Positions 47,601 through 58,277 of a DNA stretch of 64,000 nt are shown one piece after another (the first letter of the stretch is position 1; every line of letters starts with the position of its first letter). The DNA lies in the NCBI GenBank assembly GCA_021234155.1, contig JAJEKV010000038.1, forward strand, positions 5,441,625-5,505,624. Reading direction: 5' to 3'. Source of the DNA: Isoetes taiwanensis (lineage: Eukaryota; Streptophyta; Lycopodiopsida; Isoetales; Isoetaceae). Below the pieces are notes generated by a model. It did not search any database. It saw only the letters and a list, made by a program, of their open reading frames with translations, and was not told the origin of the DNA. A program made the translations under genes and the position numbers.

Positions 47601-50600
47601 TCCATTGGCGAGAGCCAAATCGCGATTCGAGAGGGGAGGTCGCACCGTCCGTCCCTGTGGCCTGGGGAGAGGGAAATTGGGGCAAGCACGACTTCCCGGG
47701 ATTTTAGGGTCCGCGGCTCAAGGCCAACACCCCCACTCCACGCCAAGTCACGCAAGCAAGGTCCCGGCCGACCGACAAGGAGAGGGCCTCAAAACGAAAC
47801 CCCCGTGGGCTGCTGTGTTCTAGAAGGGTTTATGCTTTGGGGGCCGAGACTTGGTCTCTGCTAGACTTGGGAGCTGGCTGCAAGCCGCAGCCGAGAATAC
47901 AGAAAGCAAGGGGAACCGGTGAGCGGAGTTTGGGCTTGTCCTTCTCCGATGTGGCAAGTAGAAGCTCTGGGGCGCTTTTAAAGCGTGGCAAGACATTCAT
48001 AAATTCGCAATTAATGCAATGCATTTAAAATAAATTCTGATTTTTTGCCACCGGATTCCTAATTCATCTCCAAAGACATGCCCCAATTTTTCAAATTTTC
48101 GGAAGGTCTAGGTCAAAGGGTTAGCATTAGAACGGTCGGGGCAGCCCGTTGTAGGGCAACCGAGCTGGCACACTTCCCCAAGTCAAACGAGGCCAGGACC
48201 TTGTGGATCCCTCACAAGAGGGGAGAGTCTGGACCCCAAGAGGCGGGCTCCAAAAAGTTCCCAAGGCAGCCCCGCACGCTAATGACCATCCTCCCCGAGC
48301 CCGGTTCCCCTATCCGACCGTTGGATCCTCCGTCAGGGCCCCTCTTCGGGAAGGCCCAAAAGATTCGTGACGGTCCTGGAGAATTTTTGTCAAACCGCGG
48401 GCGCCCCGAGGTCGGCCTTTGTATAAACCCGCAGTTGTTTTGTCGTTCGCACCGAGAGGCTCCGAATGGCAATCGACCCTGCCAAATCGTCCGAAATGGC
48501 GAAATTACTCTAGGGAGCAAGTTACAAGGTCGGTTTTGCAAAAGAAAGAAATACTCACGCCCTCCACGACAAGATCCCGCATCCACATCCCAGGGGCCAA
48601 TTGACTACGAAAGTGTGATGGAAGTGAGCTACTTTGGCGCTTTGGAGGTCGGGTGGTCTTCGCCGGCCCGCGGAACTTGGTCCCGGGGCAATGTCGACGT
48701 TTCGAGTCCATTGGCGAGAGCCAAATCAGCGATTCCGGAGAGGGAGATCGCCCGTCCATCCCCGTGGCCTTGGGGAGAGGAAATTGGGGGCAAAGCAACA
48801 CCGGGATTTTAGGGTCCGCGGCTCACGACACAAGGAGAGGGCCTCCCAAACGTAAACCTCGTGGGTTGCGAGTTCTAGAAGGGTTTGCGTTTTGGGGGGC
48901 GAGACTTGGTCTGTTGCACTTGGGACTGGCCGCCGAAGCTGCGGCCGAGAATACTGAGCAAAGGCTTAACCGACCGAGCGTAGTTTAGGCTTGTTCTCCT
49001 CCCGATGTGGCAAGTAGAAGTCTGGGGCGCTTTTGGCTGGCAAGACATTCATAAATTCGCAATTAATGCATTGTACGAAAATAAATTCTGATTTTTGCCA
49101 GTTTGGATTCCTAATTCATCTCCAAAGACACCACCCCAATTTTCAAATTTTCTGGAGAAGGTCTAGGTCAAAGGGTTAGCATTAGAGCGGTCGGGGCAGC
49201 CCGTTGCGGGGCAACCGAAGCCGGGCACCCTTCCCCAAGTCAAACGAGGCCAGACCTTGCGGGGATCCCTCACAAGAGGGGGAGAGTCCGGACCCCAAGA
49301 GGCGGGCTCCAAAAGTTCCCGCCCTTCCAGCCCCCGGGTCAGACGCTTAATGACCACCCTCCCGAGCCCGGTTCCCCTATCCGACCGTTGGATCCTCCGT
49401 TCAGGGCCCTCTTCGAAGGCCCAAAAAGATTCCGAGATCGGGTCCCGGGAGAACTTGTCAAACCGCTGGGCCCCTGAGAGGTCGACCTTGTATAAAACCC
49501 GCATGTTTTGTCGTTCGCACCGGGAGGCTCCGGAATGGCAAATCGACCCCGCCAAATCGTCCCGGAATGGCGAAATTGCCCTAGGAGCAAGTTACAAGGT
49601 CGGTTTTGCAAAAGAAAGAAACACTCACGCCTCCACGATTAAAGATCCCGCGCATCCACATCCTAGGCCAATTGACTACGAGTGTGATGGAAGTGAGCTA
49701 CTTTGGCGCTTCTTGGAGATCGGGTGGTCTTCGGCCACGAACTTGGTCCCTGTGGCAATGTCGACGCTTCGAGTCCATTGGCGTAGCCAAATCGCGATTC
49801 CGAGAGGGGAGGTCGCCTGGCCCATCCCTCGTGGCCTTGGGAGAGGAAATTCGTGGGCAAGCAGCTTCGGGATTTTAGGGTCGTGGCTCAAGGCCAACAC
49901 CCCCCACTCCACGTCAAGTCACGCACAGCAAGGTCCCTACCGAACCGACAAGCAGAGGGCCTCCCAAACGTAAACCCCCGGGGTTGCCGTGTTCTAGAAG
50001 CGGCGCTTTGGGGGCCGTGACTTGGTCCGTTGCACTTGGGACCGGGCCGAGAAGTCCTAGCCGAGAATACAGAGCAAGGGGAACCGCCGAGTAGAGTTTG
50101 GGCTTGTCCTCCTCCCGATGGCAAGTAGAAGTCTGGGGCGCTTTGCAAATGGCAAGACATTCATAAATTCGCAATTAATGCATTGTACCTAAAATAAATT
50201 CTGATTTTTTGCCACCTGGATTCCTAATTCATCTCCAGCACACAGCCCAATTTTGGGAAATTTTCGGAGAAGGTCTAGGTCAAAGGGTTAGCATTAGAAC
50301 GGTCGGGGGCAGCGGATTTTGCGGTGGCAACCGAGCCGGCACCCTTCCCCAAGTCAAACGAGGCCGGGACCTTGCGGGGATCCCTCACAAGAGGGGAGAG
50401 TCCAGGACCCCAAGAGGCTGGATCCAAAAGTTCCCGAGGCAGCCCTTCTTCCCGCAGCGCCCCGGGCCTGACGCTATTGACCACCCTCCAGGAGCCCGGT
50501 TCCCCTATCCCGACCGTTGGATCCTCCGTTCGGGGCCCCTCTTGGGAAGGCCCAAAAGATTCCAGATCGGTCCGGAGAACTTGTCAAATCTGGGCGCCCC

Positions 50601-51690
50601 GAGGGTCTGGCCTTGTATAAACCGCAGTGTTTTGTCATTCGGGCATTGGGGAGGCTCTAATGGCAAATCGACCCTGCCAAATCGTCCAAATGGCGTAAAT
50701 TACCCTAGGAGCAAGTTACAAGGTCGGTTTTGAAAAGAAAGAAACACTCACGCCCTCCACGACAAAGATCCCGCATCCACATCCTAGGCCAATTGACTAC
50801 GAGTGTGATGGAAGTGAGCTACTTTGGCGCTTTCTTGGAGGTCGGGTGGTCTTCTGGCCACGGAACTTGCTCCCGGTGGCAATGTCGACGTTTCGAGTCC
50901 ATTGGCGAGCCAAATCACATTCCTGAGAGGGGAGGTCGCCCCGTCCGGTCCCCGGGGGGAGAGGGAAATTCGGGCAAGCAGCTTCGGGATTTTAGGGTCC
51001 ATGCTCGCATCAACACCCCACTCCACGTGAAGTCAGCCAAGGTCCCTACCGACCGACAAGCAGGGGCCTCCAAACGTAAACCCCCGTGGGTTGCCGTGTT
51101 CCTAGAAGGGTTTGCGCGTTTTGGGGCCGAGACTTGGTCTGTTGCACTTGGGACCGGCCGAAAGTGGTCGCAGCCGCGGGTAGAATACCGGAGCAAGGGG
51201 AACTGGGCGGCAGTGGAGTTTGGGCCTGTCCTCCTCCCCGATGTGGCAAGTAGAAGTCGGGGCTTTTGCGGTGGCAAGACATTCATAAATTTGCAATTAA
51301 TGCATTGTATGCTAAAATAAATTCTGATTTTTGCCACCTGGATTCCTAATTCATCTCCAAAGACAAAGACACCCCAATTTTGAAATTTTCGGAGAAGGTC
51401 TAGGTCAAAGGGTTAGCATTAGAACGTCCGGGGCAGCCCGGTGCGGTGGCAACCGAAGCTGGCACCCTCCCCCCAAGTCAAACGAGGCGGGACCTTGCGG
51501 GGATCCCTCACAAGAGGGGAGAGTCCGGACCCGGGGAGGCGGGATCCAAAAGTTCCCGAGGCAGCCCTTTCCTGCTAGCGCTCCCCGGGGCCTGCACGCT
51601 AATGACCACCCTCCCGGGCCCTGGTTCCCCTATCCGGACCGTTGGATCCTCCGTTCGGGGCCCCTCTTCGAAAGGCCTTAGGACCTGTCT
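44690..51690. repeat. Seven-copy tandem array, unit about 1.1 kb
   Basis: The landmark GGCAAGACATTCATAAATTC (with small changes) recurs at about 45131, 46242, 46882, 47988, 49041, 50152 and 51276. That gives spacings of about 1.05-1.12 kb, except one 0.64-kb copy in which the segment around 46381-46560 is replaced by unrelated AT-rich sequence. Other fixed points are GGTCTAGGTCAAAGGGTTAG, CGACCGTTGGATCCTCCGTT, TTACCCTAGGGAGCAAGTTA and GGCCAATTGACTACGA. Copies differ by many small indels in G/C runs, so no frame is conserved; the many 60-240 codon ORFs are not genes. The unit is G/C-rich and contains TTGTATAAACC, a possible TATA-like site. Confidence 0.93.
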
Positions 51691-52015
51691 AAATAAGCCT
51701 AGGGACAAACTTTAATGAGCATCACATTTAAAAAAGACGTCAAAAAAAAAATATAAAGTCCATAACGTCGCTATAACAAAATACGTCGCGTGGACGTCGC
51801 ATGCAATATCGTAATTTTTTGAAAACCTTTAACCTTGAGGCGGCTTTCCCAAGACCTTTTCTTTTCGCTTCCTCTTCGAGTCGTTTTGGGCGATCTCGAG
51901 AGGGCGCTACTACCCCGATCGACCGAAAGTGGCGCGACTATTCTAAGGTTAGTACATCATTTTTTTTTAGATTGAATAGGTTTTTGGATTGAAAGGTGCA
52001 TGCCTAACCTAGGTT
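51691..52015. other. Spacer with further GACGTCGC motifs
   Basis: AACGTCGC, TACGTCGCG and GGACGTCGCATGC at about 51766-51805 repeat the subterminal motif seen at 44.2 and 62.5 kb, supporting a common origin for the block. No gene. Confidence 0.45.
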
Positions 52016-52830
52016 TTTTGTGTTCTTCATTTTTTCTTCTTCTCTCATTTCTTCTCATTTCTTCTCTTCTATTCTTTCCCCTACCTTTCTTCTTCCCTTC
52101 TCTTCTTCTCTCTTCTTCTTCTTCAAATCTTCTCTCATTTCTCTTCATATTTCTCTTCTTTTCTTCTCTTCTTTCCCTTCTCTTCTTTCCTTCTCTTCTT
52201 TCTTCTTCTCTTCTTCTCTCATTTCTTCTCTTCTTCTCTCATTTCTCTTCTTTCCTTCTCTTCTTCTCTCTTCTTCTTCTCTTCTTCTCTCATTTCTTCT
52301 CATTTCTTTCTTCTTCTCTCATTTCTCTTCATACCGAGTTTCCTTCCCTTCTTCCCTTCTCTTATTTCTTCCCTTCTTCCTCCTTCTATTCTTTCTCTTC
52401 CCCTTCGATTCTATTCTTCTCTTCTCTTATTCTATTCTTCTCTTCTCTTATTCTATTCTATTCTTCTCTTCTCTTATTCTTATTCTCTTCTCTTCGATTC
52501 TATTCTAATTTTTCTCTTCTTCCCTTCTTGATTCTTTCTTCTTCTTCTTATTTTTTTTTATCTCTTCTTTCTTCATCTTATTTTTCTCTTCATATTTCTT
52601 TTCCTTCCCTTCTTCCCTTCTTCCTCCTTCTATTCTTTCTCTTCCCCTTCGATTCTATTCTTCTCTCCCCCCCCCCCCCATCATTTCTTCTTCTCTCCTT
52701 CGTGCTTTCCCTTCCCATCTTCGACCCTTCCCTTATTTCTTCTCCCCCCTTCTCTTGTTTCTCCCACCCTTTATCTTCTTCTTGATTCCTTTTTTTTTTC
52801 TTTTCTTGATTTTCTATTTTTCCACTTTAG
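52016..52830. repeat. Polypyrimidine tract (TTCTTCTC-rich, about 800 bp)
   Basis: Almost pure C/T on the plus strand with recurring CTTCTTCTCTC, CATTTCTTCT and TCTATTCTTCTC, and a C10 run near 52667-52679. The 261-codon Ser/Phe/Leu ORF through it is an artefact. Such tracts can form triplex (H-DNA). Confidence 0.92.
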
Positions 52831-53019
52831 TTTTTTTTATTTTTTCGATCTTCTTCTTCTTTTGTTCTTATTCTTTTAACGCTTTGTTGCGTGTTTCGCA
52901 TTTGTCCTTTTTATTTGGGCCCTACAGATCTTGTTATGCCACACGTTCTTCATTTGGTAAGTTCATCACACTTGCATTTTTTTTTATAGCTTTAAATAGG
53001 TTAAACAAAATTGATTGAG

Positions 53020-53520
53020 TGGGTTTGTTCAAGAACACTGGGTCGGCTCCACCTAGAGTGGGAGAGGACCATGTGTACCGGGTTCAAGTCCACTTCCACT
53101 ATGATCAAATTTTATTTTCCTAGGTTAAGGAGTGGCTTGTTCAAGGGCACGGTCGGCTCCACCTAGAGTGGAGAGGATCACTTACCCGGGTTCAAGTCGA
53201 CTTCGACTTGTTATTTGTTAAGTCTAAAATAAAATTGTAGTGGCTTGTTCAAGGGCACGGTCGGCTCCACCTTGCGTGGAGAGACCAGATGTCCAGGTCC
53301 AAGTCCACTTTTCTTCTCATTCTTAGGTAGAGGTGGCTACGGCAAGGACATGGTCGGCTCCACCGCGAGTGGAGAGGACCAGGTGTTCAGGCCTTAGTTC
53401 ACGTTCATTATCAGTTTTAGCTAGAGGTAGCTAGGGCAAGGACATGGTCGGCTCCACCATGAGTGGAGGGGACCAGATGTTCGGGCCCTAGTCCCACATT
53501 TCTTATTATTTTTGTTAGGT
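53020..53520. repeat. Minisatellite, about five copies of a 90-110 bp unit
   Basis: Each unit has the order GTGGCTTGTTCAAGG(GCA)ACGG / GGTCGGCTCCACC / GAGTGGAGAGGACCA / CGGGTTCAAGTCCACTT. Copies start near 53020, 53130, 53240, 53330 and 53425, the last two more diverged (GTGGCTACGGCAAGGACATG). The GGTTCAAGTCC string recalls a tRNA T-loop/B box, but no tRNA fold is present. Confidence 0.85.
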
Positions 53521-53599
53521 AGTGGTATTATTATTTTATTATTATTATTATTATTATTTTTTTTTTTTTTTTTGAAAGCAAGAGATGGTTTTGTCATTA

Positions 53600-53914
53600 A
53601 TTATAGAATCTCAAGAACATAGCATGAATGTGCTTTATAGAGAAGCACATGAGAGAAAAGATGATCAGCATAGAGCTTCATATTATGGATTATGAGCTCT
53701 AGCACAAAAATAGAGGACAGAATGTTAAGAACAATGTGCCAAAAGACAATAAGCTCCCAAATATGAACAGTTCGATGAAGCCCCAAATAGATGAAACTGA
53801 AGCTCTGTATAAGCCTAAAAGACCTGCAAAAAGTACAATCCTTCCCAAAAATAAACCAGATGAAGATTAGATAAGAGCAGAGGCATATTTAGGAAAAGGC
53901 TAGAGATGTGAGGA
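53600..53914 (-). other. 3' UTR of the L1-type LINE
   Basis: Non-coding sequence between the ORF2 stop at 53915 and the poly(A)/TAA tail. Confidence 0.6.
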
Positions 53915-56900
53915 TCATTGATCAGAGAAGAAAGTGTCATTGAAATAGGCATTGAATGAGTCTGTGGATCCGAAGTAGTACTGATTTGGACCCCAATTGT
54001 TGGTGTAGAAAAGCCGAAATTTGTCCTTGTCCTCCAGAAGTATCAGCAGGGAACCATACAGATCAGCTAGGAGTTTATGATTGTAGTACATGGTTCTATA
54101 TCTGATCAACTGTCTTTCTGTGAGGATGAAGTTATTATTGGCCAGAAAAGCCCAAAGACAGTGGATCTGTACCACTTCCCTGCAGAATATGGATGCCCAA
54201 AGATCTTCACTCTCTTTCAGATATCTGTTGTGTCCTTTCTTCATAAGGAAGGATTCCATGGAAGTAGCCAAATCATTCTTCATGACCTTATCTTTGGAAC
54301 CTTGGCTATAAGGCGAGACGTCATCAAATTTCCGAGCTCCCTCTCCATGCAAGAAGTTAAGATATTCTAGAATCATCCGAGAGAAAAGCATTAGAATCCA
54401 CCACATTTAGATTGGAAGCAAATAAATTATAGTGACCCCTAAAAGCGCCATGATTCTCCCAGTTCCTGTCATTGTTAGCTCCAATGTTTTTGTTTTTATG
54501 AGCAGTGGCAATAGTCTCAAAGTCAAATTGGAAATTCATCTTAATCCAAAAAATAGAGGGCCTTTTCTTTCCAAACAATACACGGTTTCTAGCTTTCCAA
54601 ATATTCCAAAGAGCAATGAAAATTACTGTGTTTTTGAAGCTATCATTGTTTTGGATGAAAGAAAGAAAATTCCCATCATACAAAATACCAAATTTATCAG
54701 CAATCCAATTCCAGAAACCAGACAACTTGTCACAGCAAAAGATATGAATCATATCTTCAAAAGCATTACATCTTAAAGGACAATTAGCCATAATATTTGG
54801 ATATCTCTTAGACATAGAATATAAATTGTTAAGACTGCCATTAGCAACAAGCCATATGAAATAGGAGATTTTAGGAGGGCAATAGAGGAATTCCAAACAT
54901 TCTTGAAAAGAATTTTAAGCTGATCATGATTAATACCCCATTTAGCCATTGCTTTGATGTCTATAGGACCAGAGGCTATGGCCGTATACACATTTTTCAC
55001 TTTATAGTCAAATTTACCATTCAAAGACCAGTCTCCTTTTCCAGAGTTAGGAGAAAGATTAGAAAGAAAGGGCTTGATAAGAGAATAGACCTTTCTATCC
55101 GAGGAGGTACCTCTAATAATGTTTTTTAAAGCAGTCCAAGAGATAATTCTATCTCCAACAAACAGATCTCTGATGAAGTAAAGCCCAGCATCATGCCATT
55201 TCTTACAAATTTTGGGATGCTTGATGGCTAGAAAAGTAGAGTTTTGATCAGCTAAGATAGGGTTCCAAAAAATAGGCATATCACAATGAAGCATATCACA
55301 GAGATGAACCGAAAATCTTTGAGAAATGGAATTCCAAGCTTTAATCATATTGCTCATTAGAGGAGAGGTGTTGGGAGCAGTTTTCAGATGAATGAAAGCA
55401 GAATTAGGCAATAAGTGATGAATAGATGGGTGACCAGAGGGACGGCTTTGATTGATCCAAAATCTGACAAATTTGTAGGCTGGAGATAGATTTCCATAAA
55501 TAGCCTTCCAGACAAATTTACCTGCAAGAGATTGAGCTTGGAGGAAGAGGTTTTTGCAGCCAAGACCTCCAAAACTTTTTGGTTTACATATGGAGTTCCA
55601 GTTAACAAGATGACTACCTTTCCAAATGAAATTCCTGATAATTTTCTCTAGCTCCATGTAAACACATTTAGGTGCAACAAGAGCAGTGGAGAAATAAACA
55701 TGAGAGCTTGCAAGGACAGAATTTGCTATAATGGTCCTGCCAGCTAGAGTGAGGTAATTCCTGTAGTTATTCAGCTTTTTCTTTATTCTTTGAATAATAG
55801 GATCCCAAAGACCCTTTAAGCTATGATCTAAAGATAAAGGCATCCCCAAGAGTTTAGTAGCTTGACCAGATGGGAGAACATTAATACCAAGCAATTGATG
55901 ATCAGGAATATCTCCTATAATAAGGCTTTTGCTGATATTAAGATAGATACCAGAAGCAGCTGAGAATTTATTGATTACATTAAGGAAGCAATCAATATTG
56001 GCCAGATCAGCATGAAGAAATGAGAAGGTGTCATCAGCATATTGAAGCATAGTAAGATAATCATCTGAGTCTGGAAGCTTGAGGCCTCTAATTAAGCCCT
56101 TATCCTGATAATAGGAAATGACTTTGGATAAGAGTTCAGCTGCTACCAGGAAAAGATATGGGGCAAGAGGGCAACCTTGCCTAACACCACAAGATAAGGA
56201 GAAGAAACCTGAAGGCACACCATTAATAAGAACAGCAGACTTAGATCTCAGATTTAGACCAAGAATAAGTTTAATGAGCTTGGGATGGAAACCAAGTTTG
56301 GCCATAGCAAACTCTAGGAAATCCCATCTAACTGAATCAAAGGCTCTTTTGAAGTCCAGCTTGAGAAGAATGCAATTTTGATTAGAAATTTTATTCCAAT
56401 GCAAACCCTCCATAGCAGCCACATAATTGTCAAGAATATATCTATTAGGAAGAAAGGCTGATTGACTTGGACTAATATTTCTCTGCAAGAAGCTGTTAAT
56501 TCTGAGAGCAATGATCTTGGCACACAACTTATAAGTAGTATTGGTAAGAGAAATGGGCCTCCAATCTTGGAATTTACAGGGATGATCAACTTTTGGAATC
56601 AAAGAGATGAAACCACTAGCAATGGAGGTCTGAAGATAATCATTATTCCAAAATTCATGAACCATGGAGGTAAGATCAAATTTGATAATATCCCAGAACT
56701 TAATATAGAACTCAGCAGGTAAGCCATCTGGGCCAAGAGATTTACCCTTGCTGAAGGAAGACAGAGAGGAAAGAATTTCTTGCTGAGAAGGAGGAGTAAT
56801 CATGGAATCATTCATCACTTCAGGAGCAGAAGGCAAAATATTATTCACTATATCTTTAAAATCATCTGCCTCTACCAAGTCATTAGGAGGAATAGGTTTA

Positions 56901-58189
56901 TTCAGGAAAATGTCCATATATTTCTGCTTGAAAAAAGTGACAATGTCAGAATGAGAAGACTGCTTGGTACCATTGTCATCAATCACCTCAGATATAGAAT
57001 TTCTCAACACTCTACTCTTAGCTACCCTAAAGAAAAATTTAGAGCTACCAGAGTCCATTTTATTGGTGTACTTTATCTTACATCTGATAGCAGAGCCCTT
57101 GGCCTCAATCTCTTCGATGCTTCTAATTTTTCTTTCCAAAATCTCCTCACCTATCTGTAGATTTAAATTTGTAGGATCCTGCTGAAGTAAAGATCTGATA
57201 TCTTTCATGAACATTAGAAGTTGGTTTCTTTCCTCACAGCAATTAAGGTGCATGGTTTTAGACCATGTTTTAATCCAGGACTTCACAGCTTTAATTTTAG
57301 AGTAGAAGGTATTCTTTTGCTGCCTATTCCCATTATTAGCAGCCAAATTATTCATTCTCTCAGTTAGATCCTCATAGAAGGCAACAAATTGAGAGCAGAA
57401 GTTCTCATTGTCTAAAAGAGAGATATTGAATTTGTAAGGAGTACTTCCTTGCCTCTGGATTTTGGTGACATGAGAAGTGTGAAGAAACTGAGGTTGATGA
57501 TCAGAGATGGAGGTTCCTTCATCACTAGAAACATAGCTATTGCCCCAGAAAGAGGTGGCAGGGTTGGACACATAAAATCTATCCAAAGTGCAGTACACAC
57601 GGGCTTTGTCTTTCTGTTTATTGGACCAGGTATAAGTAGCAGTGGAAGATGGGATGTAAATCAGACCATTGTCATTTAAAAAGAGAATCCCAGGCCTGTT
57701 TTTCAGATCTAGTCATATTGATCTTATTCCCTAACTTTAATTCCTGTGAGGGGCGTATTATTAAAGTCACCAAAGAAGGATCCAATTATCCAAATTTTGG
57801 GTGCATAACCATGAATTAATCTCATTCTAAGCGGGGTTCTCTATCACTTGGGGAAGTAGGAGCATAGACATTAACAACCCCAAAGATGGAATTGGAGATG
57901 GAGAGAATGACAGCTTGCCAAGTTTTAGAGGGACCATTATGAATAGAGATATGAGTGATATCACTTTTCCATATTATGGCAAGACCACCACTAGTTCCAA
58001 CAGACTCAATCCAAACAGAGGAGGAGTTTGGGTGGATCCATTCACCTAGATTGCTACATTCAAAAGATGATAACTTAATCTCTTGAAGAAGAATTATGTC
58101 AAAGATTGTATAACTTGATCGAAAGCAATGGCTCGTCTCCTTTTAAGAGGACCTTTGATGCCTCTAAGGTTCCAGGATAAAATCTTCAT
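53915..58189 (-). pseudogene. L1 ORF2: APE endonuclease, reverse transcriptase, zf-RVT, plus a C-terminal extension
   Basis: Starts at the ATG at 58189 with MKILSWNLRGIKGPLKRRRA, the usual plant L1 endonuclease opening. The endonuclease then decays (NVYAPTSPSDRE at about 57860 and FFGDFNNTPLTGIKVRE at about 57745 in different frames). The long open part (57598-54773) has LGPDGLPAEFY, LKLDFKRAFDSVRWDFLEFA, GVRQGCPLAPYLFLVAAELL, the catalytic LQYADD, and KLLGMPLS. Near 54890 one frameshift moves to the frame with PPKISYFIWLVANGSLNNL and CPLRCNAFEDMIHIFCCDKL (zf-RVT domain). It then returns to the first frame for about 160 residues I do not recognise (54406-53915). Non-functional as it stands. 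Confidence 0.92.
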
Positions 58190-58277
58190 ATCCAAAAAAA
58201 GGAGAAAGGGCAAGCAGGGAAGTCAAATTCTGGATATTTTAGATTTCTTTTTGCTCCTGGTATTTTGAACAGGAGTC

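Noticed and set aside
44690-51690. Many ORFs of 60-240 codons on both strands across the 1.1-kb array
   Set aside because: Each unit carries different indels, so no frame is kept from copy to copy. High G/C content lowers stop frequency. The translations are Pro/Arg/Gly-rich with no domain.
44690-51690. Ribosomal DNA intergenic spacer
   Set aside because: Subrepeat style and TATA-like sites resemble an rDNA spacer, but no 18S, 5.8S, 25S or 5S sequence flanks or interrupts the array.
52000-52785. 261-codon Ser/Phe/Leu-rich ORF
   Set aside because: It is produced by the polypyrimidine tract, which rarely contains stop codons on that strand.
53020-53520. tRNA genes
   Set aside because: Only the B-box-like GGTTCAAGTCC string is present; acceptor, D and anticodon arms are missing.
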